Below, piece by piece: positions 35,413 to 44,848 of a stretch of DNA of 64,000 nt. Made by a program: the position numbers and the translations under genes. The notes beneath the pieces are model-generated. The model searched no databases and was not told the DNA's origin. It saw only the letters and a list, made by a program, of their open reading frames with translations. Numbering within the stretch: the first letter of the stretch is position 1; the number at the start of each line of letters is the position of its first letter. Where the stretch lies: contig NC_079516.1 in assembly GCF_000801105.2 (NCBI RefSeq), forward strand, positions 43,566,908 through 43,630,907. Reading direction: 5' to 3'. Source of the stretch: Raphanus sativus (taxonomy: Eukaryota > Streptophyta > Magnoliopsida > Brassicales > Brassicaceae).

Positions 35413-36115
35413 AAGCCGAACCAAAACGCGTACAAACCAAACCAGACTAATGTTGATTGATTTCGGTTGAAAAAACTTTTATATCCAAACAAACTAAATC
35501 AAAATGAACTGAACACAAATTTAAACAGAAATATTGATAGTGGCTTAAGTTTTGAAGGTTTCCCTCTTATCCAAAATTAAGTAAAAATTTTTTTTTTTTA
35601 TATTATGGTTAAAATTGCTCTTAAACAAAATTCTCTAAAAACAAGAACATAAAATTTCCTAAATTAATCTTTTAGTGAATTGGAGTTTCCAACTTCTACT
35701 ATAAAATAAAAGAATAAGAATTTCAAACACTATCATCAAAATTGAAAACTAACTATGATATTTATATTAGATTCAAATATTGTAATATAATTTACATATC
35801 TAACTAAACTGAACCAATTATAAACCAAATCAAGCCAAAATGAATACAAACCAAACCAAATTAATGTTGATTGATTTCGGTTAAAAAACTTTTATACCCA
35901 AACAAACCACATCAAAAAGAACCGAATCCAAATTTAACAGAAAAACTGATATTGACTTAAGTTTTAAAATTTTCCTTCCTATCCAAAAATAAAAATAAAG
36001 AATAAAATTTTAGTGTTATGGTTAAAGTTGCTCTTAAACAAATTTCTCTAAAAACAAAAACACAAGATTTTCTAAATTAATCTTTTAATGAATTGGAGTT
36101 TCCAACTCCTACAAG
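35413..36115. repeat. Diverged direct duplication of about 290 bp
   Basis: Blocks at about 35420-35700 and 35842-36110 share TTAATGTTGATTGATTTCGG-type words in the same order, including GTTATGGTTAAA(A/G)TTGCTC and GAATTGGAGTTTCCAACT. The second copy abuts the 3' side of the RPW8-UIM gene. Confidence 0.75.
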
Positions 36116-36331
36116 CAAACTTAAAACATAGAAATATGGAAAAGAACATGGTAATACAGGAAATGTAGGGGTTTTTTCCTAAACAAATAGGAACCACTCT
36201 CTTATTTGCAGAATTGAAAAGAAAAAAAAATGAAAAAAAGAACAAAAGAGACTCAGGCTTATATGATACTTTGGTTTGGGCAACCGAATCTTCTTGATTG
36301 CTGGTCAATACAAGCTCATGGCAACTCTTAC

Positions 36332-37294
36332 TCACATTGATTTCCTTTGTTTTTTTGTCAAACTCTCCAATAGAACCCACTGTATGTCGTCTTCATCGAA
36401 CGAATGAGCTCTAGTGAATGAAGATGAACCATTAGTCATCCTTTCCTGAAGAGCTCTAGCAACTATTTCATCCTCCTGAGCTTGCTTTCTTTTGCCATTA
36501 TCTTTGGAACTGTTTAGACTCTCCTGAATAGCTACAGCAACTAGTTCATCCTCCTGAACTTGCTTTCTTCTTTTATTGTCTTTGAAACTGTTTAGACTCT
36601 CCTGAATAGCTACAGCAACTAGTTCATCCTCCTGGACTTGCTTTCCTTTTCCACTATCCTTGAAACTGTGTAGACTCTCCTGAAGAGCTACAGCAACTAG
36701 TTCATCCTCCTCAACTTGCTTTCTTTTTCCATTATCCTCTTGTTGGCGACGAAGAAAAAGAGATTCTTGAATAGCCGAGTTAAGCTCTTTAACTTCAGGC
36801 GATGAAAGCAGATCTTCCATTTTGAGACTCTCCTCCAGACCTAAAGAAAGCTGTCCACCCACCTGGACTTGCTTTCGATGTACACCTTGAAAAGCAGGAG
36901 GAGAAGACTCTTGCATGTTTAGGCTTGTTTGTGAACGAGACCGTAACTGGTTCCTAAGCCCAATAAGCTGCAAGTCAATCTGACAGAACTTGACAAAATC
37001 ATCATTGATTTGTTTTATTTGCTTGGTATACGAATTTATCTTGACTAAATTGTATACCCGGACGCGTGAACACTTGTGAACCATTTTTTTAGCGCTTAGC
37101 ATCAGTTTGGTAAGAACAATTAATTCTTTATTACCTGGCTCCAGTCTTTCTTGCAACAAATCAATCTCTTCGAAAATCGGTACTAATCTCTCGATGGTCG
37201 ACGCCAATTCCTTGAACAAGGGTTTGAAGTCTTTCACCTTCTTGGCCTCTGAAATCACCAGCTTCATAATCTCCGTAAATGGAACCATATCCAT
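36332..37294 (-). CDS. RPW8-like domain protein with six UIM-like repeats
   Basis: Single exon, 320 residues. Residues about 5-120 ([20 protein letters not shown] onward, [36 protein letters not shown]) resemble the RPW8 domain of RPW8, NRG1 and the DA1-related protein DAR5. Six acidic helices of the type [13 protein letters not shown] follow at about 167-180, 196-210, 221-236, 247-262, 273-288 and 299-313; they fit ubiquitin-interacting motifs. UIMs 2-5 lie on 26-residue tandem units (about 78 bp of DNA, 36460-36710), so the array grew by duplication. There is no NB-ARC, LRR, LIM or peptidase domain. The hydrophobic N-terminus usual in RPW8 proteins is missing unless an upstream exon exists. 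Function not inferred beyond a possible ubiquitin-linked immune role. A TATATATATA at about 37389-37402 is a possible TATA box. Confidence 0.75.
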   Translation of the reverse strand: MDMVPFTEIMKLVISEAKKVKDFKPLFKELASTIERLVPIFEEIDLLQERLEPGNKELIVLTKLMLSAKKMVHKCSRVRVYNLVKINSYTKQIKQINDDFVKFCQIDLQLIGLRNQLRSRSQTSLNMQESSPPAFQGVHRKQVQVGGQLSLGLEESLKMEDLLSSPEVKELNSAIQESLFLRRQQEDNGKRKQVEEDELVAVALQESLHSFKDSGKGKQVQEDELVAVAIQESLNSFKDNKRRKQVQEDELVAVAIQESLNSSKDNGKRKQAQEDEIVARALQERMTNGSSSFTRAHSFDEDDIQWVLLESLTKKQRKSM

Positions 37295-37660
37295 GATTTC
37301 ACCTCTTTCTCTTCTTCCTTAGAAGAAAAATAGAACTGTTAATTCTAAGTCAAAAGCAAGTGGATGCATTGTGTTTCTAATAGCACCCATATATATATAT
37401 ATAAAAGTTAGGGGGATAATTTAACGTAGAAGATGACAAAGTAGTGAACAAAAAGAAGTAATAAAGCTTTCAATTATATCACTCATGTTCACTATGCCTT
37501 CTTGCCCCATGTGGAACTCCTAAACTAGCTTATTCACTATAAGATCTTGACTCGCACTTTACGGAAGTCGCACTGTGCCTTAAAAGGAAAAAGAAAGAGA
37601 GATCTTGTTAATGAGTTAAAGTCTAATCTCTAATTTAATATGGTATCACAAAGTTATAAT

Positions 37661-37699
37661 ATCACGTACACTCAGTGACAAAAAAAAATCATGTACACT
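37661..37699. repeat. Micro-insertion GTGACAAAAAAAA between 12-bp repeats
   Basis: ATCA(C/T)GTACACT at 37661-37672 and 37688-37699 (11 of 12) flanks CAGTGACAAAAAAAA. Confidence 0.5.
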
Positions 37700-38029
37700 A
37701 TGTCGTAAATAATATGTTGAAGACGTTAATCGGCAGCTTTTTCCGTGTAGAAACTTCATTTTTAAGAAAGAAGGATAAAACTCAAGAATGTGTACACATT
37801 TTAGCCAAAAAAAAAAGAGAAATTGCACCGTCTACACACAACATATCTCATATTTAGCTATATACCATTTTACACTGTTTTCAACTGTTCAACGTAATAT
37901 GTTGACGATTATGCCCCGAAATCTCTCGACGATTATCATTCTCCGGTTTCATTTTAGAACAGAAGCAAAAAAAGAAGAAGAACTTTTTTAACATCTCTCT
38001 CCCACATCGACACCCATCTCCTCTGGTTC

Positions 38030-38520
38030 CAACCTCCTAATCACCCACCATCAACACCCACCCTTCTTCACTGCCAGTCCTTTCCGGTCTATGACCACCA
38101 TCAACAGCCACACTCAGATCCGCCGACAACCCAACCCGACCACCGTCCATGGCTCCCGCAGCGCATCCCTTCTCACCCCCCGCCATCACCTCAGCTCCCC
38201 CTTCTTCCTCCGTCGCCGTCACCTCCGCTCCCTCCACGACGCCCAGCTCCGATCAATCTCTCCAGCAGCTCCTCTTCCATCCGCTCTCTATGTTCTCCCT
38301 CCGCTTCTCCGTCTACCCTCCCCCTCACGCAAGCCTCCGATCAATCTCTCCGGCAGCTCCTCCTCTGTCTGCGCCTCCGCATCAATCTCTACGGCAGCTC
38401 CTCTGTCTGAGTCTCTCGCGGATGCGGCCGGAGAAAGGGACGTAAGGGACCAGAACACGGGTGGAGATGAGAAGAGAAAAAACGGAAGGAGGTTGTATCG
38501 AAAAAAATCGGAAACGAATT
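38030..38520. other. GC-rich coding-like stretch of unknown identity
   Basis: A cytosine-rich block stands out from the AT-rich flanks. It supports overlapping Ser/Pro/Ala-rich open frames (143 codons from 38091, 98 from 38149, 66 on the minus strand). It contains three copies of TCCGATCAATCTCTCC / CGCATCAATCTCTACGG followed by GGCAGCTCCTC (38248, 38337, 38379). The frames look driven by base composition. It could be a decayed low-complexity exon or transposon interior. I cannot assign it. Confidence 0.3.
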
Positions 38521-39538
38521 GATGAGGGTGGAGTTTAAATCTTTGTCTAAATTTGAAAAGTACAGAATTTAAATCTTTGTCTATGGGTTTACTAATCCAT
38601 AGGGGGATTAGGGTTTAGTTTTGATGAAATGGGAGGATTTGAGAAGAGAAGAAATAGGGACACTCAAGTTCATGGTCCAGGATTAGTTGAAAAGGAGAAG
38701 AAAAGTGAAGAGAAGAAGACGGAAGGATGAGAAAGAGATGTTGTTGAAAAAAGAAGAGAAGGGTTTTTAGGTATTTTCGCCATCACCTCTTTCTTATGTC
38801 GGCTCACTTTTGCACTGTACCAGGTATATCCTTAATTTTGGGTTTCTTTTAGTATATTGGACTAGTTAACTCAAAAAAAAACTCAAGAATGTTTTGACTT
38901 TGATAATAATACATCTTCCAAAAATATTTATACGAACTCCAGAAATTAAACTAACAACATGAGTGTTCCAAAAACTCCTAAAATTTACAATAAAATCTCA
39001 CCATAATAATAAGAGAAACAGAGATAATTTTTTTGAGGATTTCTAAACTTAGAAATAAAAATTGTGAAAACTTCGACCTTGAAAACTATTATAACAAATC
39101 ATTCGATATCTTGCACATAAAGTATATCGAATTAAATAAATCACAAAACGTTAAACAAAGACCAAAGAACATAGAAAAATAAAAAACTAAAACCATCCCC
39201 CATTGACTTTATGAATACATCATGTGCAAGGTCAATCTTATTATATTAGTAGTGACTACTGATTTTCATATACTAGTTGGGATTCTGAGCCGGGTGAACA
39301 AAATATCCGTAAAATTTAATTGAATTCGATTCAATTCAAAAAAAATTAGATATCTGTAATTTTACAAATTAAAACAAATACTAAAATTTAGTATCTATCA
39401 AAAATGAAACAAATCATAAATAATTATATTTTTAAAATTGATGTACAACATCTGATGAACAAATACCATGTACAACAACTGGTGAACAAAAAGATGGTGT
39501 GGACAAATACCATATATGTACAACATCTTATGAACAAA
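38521..39538. other. Spacer, nothing recognised
   Basis: A purine-rich transition to AT-rich DNA with no supported gene, RNA or element. Confidence 0.5.
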
Positions 39539-39594
39539 AAGATGTTGACATAATTTCTTTTTTTTTTTGATCAAAGATGTTGACACAATTTCTT
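39539..39594. repeat. Micro-insertion: poly(T)-GATCA between 21-bp repeats
   Basis: AAGATGTTGACATAATTTC followed by TT (39539-39559) recurs at 39574-39594 with one mismatch. The insert is a T-run then GATCA, the reverse complement of the TGATCAAAAA inserts at 20737 and 23206. Confidence 0.65.
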
Positions 39595-40309
39595 GAACAT
39601 GCATGTTTCCATATATCATTTAGTTCAAACACCCTCAAAGTATTTTTGTGTGTGTGTTTTTTTTTGTGAAACCAACAATACAAAACAATAAACTTTAAAA
39701 ATTGGATTAAAAAGATGACAAATTATAAAACCATAACAATTTAAATCAAATTAAATTACATATCAATCATCCATTAGTTCAATCGGTTAGTCTCGAGTTT
39801 TAGTGATTTTTTAAATTATAGATATTTTTAACTTTAATCGAATTATTGGATCACTGAATTAACAGATATAATCATGGATTCAGATAGAATTAAAAAGTAT
39901 TGATTTAAATGCAAAAATATTCTGAATACACACTCTTTCAAATTAACAAAATAGTTCTTAAATTATTAGTAATTTTTTTATTATAAAGTATTTCGTGTTT
40001 ATAAAACGTAGGTCAAGATATAGTATCTAATTAAAAATATATAATTTTCCGGTATCCATAAATACCTTCATGGTTTCGGAGATCTGATACGTGCTCATCC
40101 TTAATACGAACATGATCATCTAACAAAACATATAGAATGTAAATTCGATCCGTGCTAATCTAGCTACCTCTAAGATAGAAAGTTTCTTTCTTTATGCGTA
40201 TTACAATTTTTATTTTTACCTCTAACACAAACCTTTCTTATACAAAGTTACCTTTTTATGCCTTTATGCGTTTAACAATTTTTTTTTAATTAATGATCAA
40301 AAAAGAAAT

Positions 40310-40383
40310 TGGCCTATACAGGTTTCGAACCTGTGACCTTCGCGTTATTAGCACGACGCTCTAACCAACTGAGTTAATAGGCC
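40310..40383 (-). tRNA. tRNA-Ile (AAT), variant copy
   Basis: Identical over 73 nt to the tRNA-Ile at 34718-34791 except for one change in the D-arm: GCTC becomes ACTC. This replaces G10, so the 10-25 pair becomes A-C, and it also hits the conserved G of the A box (TAGC to TAAC). Anticodon AAT, T arm and the TTTTTT terminator downstream (AATTTCTTTTTTGATC on the gene strand) are intact. It may be poorly transcribed or a pseudogene. Confidence 0.85.
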
Positions 40384-40441
40384 ATTTTGTTCAGAGTATA
40401 TCGTAAACATTTAAGAACAATAAGTAATTCTTTGTAATATT

Positions 40442-40928
40442 TATTCCATCTTCTTGTTTTTTTTTTTTTGAAAAAGGGCTTTCTATTTAGATTAAAAATT
40501 ATAAGATACAAGGCCCAACAAGCAGTGTTTAGAGTTTTAGTTTTTTCTTTTAAAACCCAATGAGAAACCCATAACAAAATAGGCCCAAAAGAAACCCAAG
40601 AATAAAGCTTTCAGTTTGGAAACATTGACATCAACGACGATTGAAATTTCTTAGAAGCATTCCAGAGCACAAACATGTCCGACGCCAATCTCCCCGAGGT
40701 ATCACGAATCGAGGCGATTCTGTTCTTGATAGTAGCTTTGATGGTGGTGAGAAGAGAGTCTGTTGAACGGTAGTTGTTTCGATGGAGCCGAGAATTGCGT
40801 TCTGACCACAAGCTGTAGATCACACTTTGCCAAGAGAGGAGGATTAGAGTTTTCCGCGCTCGCGATCCATGGTGCTGCTGCATGTCCTGAAGAGTACTCC
40901 ACAATGGTGCTATTCCATCTTCTTGTTT
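40442..40928 (-). mobile_element. 5'-truncated LINE insertion upstream of MED18
   Basis: An identical 18-bp repeat TATTCCATCTTCTTGTTT lies at 40442-40459 and 40911-40928. Between them (451 bp, minus orientation) is the end of a plant L1-type ORF2: SWQSVIYSLWSERNSRLHRN and KATIKNRIASIR, stop at 40611, then a 3' UTR and an A-tail (T-run after 40460 on the plus strand). The right repeat ends 86 bp before the MED18 start codon, so the insertion separates the gene from its earlier promoter DNA. The open frame shows no internal stop, which suggests a fairly young insertion. Confidence 0.85.
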
Positions 40929-41014
40929 CAACTGAAATTTTGTTCTTTTGTAGATTGATAACTGTTAGTGTCTGTTGTGCAGAGGGTTTTGTAAGAAGTG
41001 AAGAAGACAATTCG

Positions 41015-42766
41015 ATGGAGTGTGTAGTTCAAGGAATCATTGAGACTCAGGTCCGTCTTATTACATATTCATACTGTCCAAAAGTTCATAAAGAAAGCCT
41101 TTAGCTTTTTTTTTTAATATTTTTTTATTATAATGGGTATACTAGGTGGTTTGTCCGCACATGCGGACATAATTTTATTTTAAATATTTATTATTTCACA
41201 ACTATAATAATAAATTATTATTTATGTTATCAAAAATTTAGTTAAACATCATTTTATGTATGATAAAAATTTCATAAAATATATACTTTTATTATTGTGT
41301 TGGAATTATAAAAATACTCACATATTTAAAATATTTTATAAAATAAACTTATACAAATGTTCTTGATTGAATAATATTTAATTTAAATTGTTTTATATTT
41401 TAATTGTTTTTGATTGAATAATATCTAACTTAAAATTTTCAAATTAAAAAATATTATTTTTAGATAACAACTTAATATATCTAAGAATTATCTTTTATTT
41501 TTGACAATATTAATTTATAATCTAATATTATTTTCAGATAACAATACAATATATATATAATAATTATATTTATAATTTTGACAATATTAATTTATAATCT
41601 AATATAAAATATAAATATAATATTACTAACATAAAATTAACTTAAAATTCGTTTTTTGAATTTAAAAATTTTAAAATATTATTTTCAGATAACAACACAA
41701 TATATATAAGAATTATCTTTATAATTTTGACAATATTAATTTATATTCTAATATAACATATAAATATAATATTTTTAACATAAATTTCGTTTTTAGTTTT
41801 ATAATAACTATTTATAAAATCATTAAGGGTAGCATCGTATTTAGCTAGTCTAATTTTTAATGTGGGAGCTCCGTTGCAAAAAATCACTTGCAAATAATAG
41901 TATAGATTTGGATTTGATGTTTTTTCTTAGCATGTTGAAGCGCTTGAGATCCTTCCTCAAGGTCTTTGTGGTGTTCAACGCGAACGCTTGAGAGTTCATG
42001 AGCTAACCTTGAAAAGCCTCCCAAATCTTGGTAACTCCATTTGAGAGTTTCATCTCATTATCTTCTATTATGCAAATCCATAATCCACATTCTGTCACCT
42101 TCAGGTGTTGTACCTTCAGAAGTTAGGCTCCTATGTGACCTTGATCAACCAGAGCCCACATGGTACCCACCTTCTTGTATGTTCTTACTTTATCAGTGGA
42201 ATCTTCTAATCAAGAATCTTGATCACAGGACTGTTAAACATGTTGGAGGTTCGATGAGAGGTGCAGGAGCTGATCAAATATCTGTTATGGTAAGAACCAT
42301 GATTCAAAGTAAAGTTAGCAAGAACGCTCTGCGTATGTTCTACTCCCTCGGTTACAAACTAGACCACGAGCTTCTCAAAGTTGGGTTTGCATTTCATTTC
42401 CAAAGGAACGCACACATAAGTGTATCTGTGTCTTCAGTGAGTAAGATGCCTAAGATTCATGCCATAGATGAGACTGTTCCTGTGACACCAGGGATGCAGA
42501 TTGTTAATGTAACAGCTTCAGCAACACCTGAGAATTACGGTGAAGTTGCTGCTGCTGTTTCATCCTTTTGTGAATTTTTAGCTCCGTAAGATTTGTTACC
42601 CATCTCGTCTCTTTTGGATTACACTCATGAAAGTCTGTGTCTTGGATACAAAGTCTCTTTCAGGCTTGTGCACTTGTCGAAACCGTTTAAATCCATGGGA
42701 GTTGTGCCGACAGCTGCTGCGGCTGCTGCATCTCTTATGTCGGATGGAGGTGGTACTACATTGTAA
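41015..42766 (+). CDS. MED18: Mediator complex subunit 18
   Basis: Five exons: 41015-41050, 41931-42030, 42105-42162, 42229-42585 and 42664-42766. All are GT-AG and together give 217 residues, against about 219 in Arabidopsis MED18 (At2g22370) as I recall it. It opens MECVVQGIIETQ. Later landmarks are RLLCDLDQPEPTW, TVKHVGGSMRGAGADQ, KVGFAFHFQRNAHIS and an alanine-rich tail ending SLMSDGGGTTL. MED18 sits in the Mediator head module between transcription factors and RNA polymerase II; in Arabidopsis it affects flowering, immunity and hormone responses. Intron 1 (880 bp) is almost filled by a Helitron. The frame is intact. Intron 3 (66 bp) is open in frame, so an unspliced reading would insert 22 residues. 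Confidence 0.92.
41142..41906 (-). mobile_element. Non-autonomous Helitron in MED18 intron 1 (765 bp)
   Basis: On the minus strand the 5' end is TCTATACTATTATTTGCAAG (from 41906). The 3' end is CTAG (41142-41145) preceded by hairpin GTCCGCA-TG-TGCGGAC (41153-41168). It is inserted between host A and T without target duplication. Only about 115 bp of the 880-bp intron is not Helitron, including both splice sites. Confidence 0.82.
41456..41768. repeat. About 80-bp repeats inside the Helitron
   Basis: Three copies of a unit containing TTTCAGATAACAACACAATA and TTTTGACAATATTAATTTAT start near 41456, 41534 and 41688. Confidence 0.75.
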
Positions 42767-43156
42767 GAAGTTTGAAGCAAAAAGTTAGATCTTTTGGTAT
42801 GAATGTAGGAACGCAGACTACGCAGTGGCTGTGAAACTTGTGAATCACTAGAGTTGGGTATTTAATGAAAGCTCTTCAAAAAATTTACAACTTGCATTAT
42901 GTTTTTGTCTTCACTCTCATTAACCTTTTGGTGATATATAGTGTTTTAAGTTTCTTAGTAGTAGATTGAATGATTTTGAAGCTTTTATTTAAGAGCATTG
43001 TGTTAACATTTGAAGAATATTCTTATTGACAAAAGCTTGGAACATGATTAAAAAAGCAATGTCTTTCAAGTAACTTGAGACCAAAGATCTGTGTATAAAC
43101 AGAAGTTATATTGTAAACAATATTCCTATTTGTACGCCACTGTGGACAATCAAACA

Positions 43157-43241
43157 GGGGTGGTGGCGCAGTTGGCTAGCGCGTAGGTCTCATAGCTTCT
43201 GAGTAATCCTGAGGTCGAGAGTTCGAGCCTCTCTCACCCCA
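43157..43241 (+). tRNA. Elongator tRNA-Met (CAT) with intron
   Basis: GGGGTGG acceptor pairs with CTCACCCC at the 3' end, the D arm is GCGC AGTTGGCTA GCGC, the anticodon loop is CTCATAA and the T arm is GAGAG TTCGAGC CTCTC. An 11-nt intron (43195-43205, GCTTCTGAGTA) sits one base after the anticodon, the canonical place for plant tRNA-eMet. Mature length is 73 plus discriminator A. A TTTTTTTT terminator follows. Confidence 0.96.
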
Positions 43242-43513
43242 CTAATTTTTTTTCCCCTTCTCAAAAGAAAAAAAACCACTTGTGATCCAAGCAAGGCAGA
43301 TACTGTTTTAACTAAAGTTTGTATGCAACTATGAACCAGGAAAAAGAACTCCAAAGGTTTTTCCATTTTCCCTTCACCACAGCAACAATTATCATCTTCC
43401 CTGTTCCTCTTTTCAAGAGCCATTCCCAGCAAAGAAGCTAAAGAAAGAATAGAACAATCAATGTGTATATATAACAATCACTTTTCCAACTGTCAAAACT
43501 TTCTTCTCTAATC

Positions 43514-44848
43514 TCATCTACTACTGCTATTAGCAGTCTTGTTCTTGCTCATATCATCAAGCTCCTCAATAAGCTTCTTCTTCTCTTTGGTATCTCCACT
43601 TGCACTCTCACCAACTGATCCCCTCTCATGTTACTAGGCCTGGGCATCCGGGTCTTCGGGTCGGGTTCGGGTCGGGTCCGGATCTTTCGGGTCCTCGGAA
43701 ATTAGATCCATATGGGTATTTATAATTTTCGGGTCGGTTCCGAGTCGGATCTTGTCGGGTCCGGGTCGGTTCGGGTCTAGAATTTTAGTACCCGTAAAAC
43801 ACATATAATATTCGGGTATTGTTTGGATCCGGGTCGGTTCGGGTATATAAAACCCCAAAAAACTCGAAATACCCAAACTGGACCTGAAAACTCGAAAAGT
43901 ACCAAAAAACCGTAAAAGTACCCGAATATTTACCTAAAATCAGACCTGAAAACTCAAAAAATATCTGAATACCCAAATTATATTTTCTGAAAATCTAAAA
44001 TTACACTCAAAATTTGAAATTATACCCGAAAATACGAACCTAAAACTTAAAAAAAGATTAGAAATTCCAAAAATATACCCAATCACCCAAATATACCTAA
44101 TATATAAAATAAATCTCGGGTATTTCGGGTACCCGATCGGGTCTCGGGTCGGGTCCGGGTCTTACCCAAGACCCGCGGGTCCAAAATAAAAATACACATA
44201 TGAGTACTTATAATTTTTCGGGTCGGTTCCGGGTCGGGTATTTTCGAGTCGGTTCCGGGTTGGGTCCTCGGGTCCGGGTAAAATGCCCAGGCCTACATGT
44301 TACTCTTGTTCAATACCAGACATCCCTTTTTCACCATCACCAGCGTCGTCCAACGGTTGTGTCCCCACCGGTACTTTCAAATGCACAGACTCATCCACCG
44401 TGTGAACACCCTTTTAGGTGTAGAGAATGTTGGTATCGTCCCGTTTCAGAACCAGGTCCGGTATAACCTCCATAACAACAAACAGATCGCCTGGTGACCC
44501 TCCTCTCTTAACCCTGCATTGCCTTCTCCTCTTACTCTTTACCGGCTACCGGAATCAATCCCTGCCGTACTTTGAGACTTATCTTCCTCACGCGTCCGTC
44601 TCCAGAGCAAGTACCACTCGGTGTGGAGATCTCTCCAGTGCCGTTACATGACGAGCAAGTCGTGACTTGTTGGAACACTCCGAGAGGAGTTCTTGCTGAC
44701 GAAACCACTTGGCCCTTGTCCACCACAAGTCGTGCATTTGGTAGGTTTGGTTCCTGGTTTTGCACCTGAGCCTTGGCAAGTCCCGCAGCTCTCGAGTGTG
44801 GTTATCTCTATCTCTTTCTCCATACCGAAAACCGCTTCTTTGAAGTGC
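43514..44848 (-). pseudogene. DnaJ (plastid DJA6-type) pseudogene split by a hAT element
   Basis: On the minus strand from 44848: [14 protein letters not shown], then zinc-finger repeats [25 protein letters not shown] and a fourth where the first Cys is Ser (SGTCSGDG). Next come KRISLKV-like and [20 protein letters not shown] segments, a shortened C-terminal domain, and after the hAT element the true C-terminus MRGDQLVRVQVEIPKR...DDMSKNKTANSSSR with its stop at 43514. Several frameshifts, an in-frame stop and a deletion between NILYT and the TVDESVHLKV segment destroy the frame. The J domain and N-terminus are absent to the right of 44848. Arabidopsis has an intact DnaJ gene (At2g22360) at this place; here it is dead. 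Confidence 0.85.
43635..44295. mobile_element. Non-autonomous hAT element (661 bp)
   Basis: Flanked by a perfect 8-bp duplication CATGTTAC (43627-43634, 44296-44303). Ends are TAGGCCTGGGCATCCGGGT and inverted TAGGCCTGGGCATTTTACC. The interior is dominated by CGGGTCGGGTTCGGGTC words and their complement, so it can fold strongly. No transposase. Related copies are at 7610-8327 and, as an end only, at about 62588. Confidence 0.88.

Noticed and set aside
34718..40383. Segmental duplication carrying both tRNA-Ile genes
   Set aside because: Sequence similarity stops close to the tRNA ends, so a large duplicated segment is not supported.
43634..44466. Open frames rich in Asp-Pro-Thr-Arg or Gly-Ser-Arg
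   Set aside because: They come from the repeated CGGGTCGGGT words of the hAT element.
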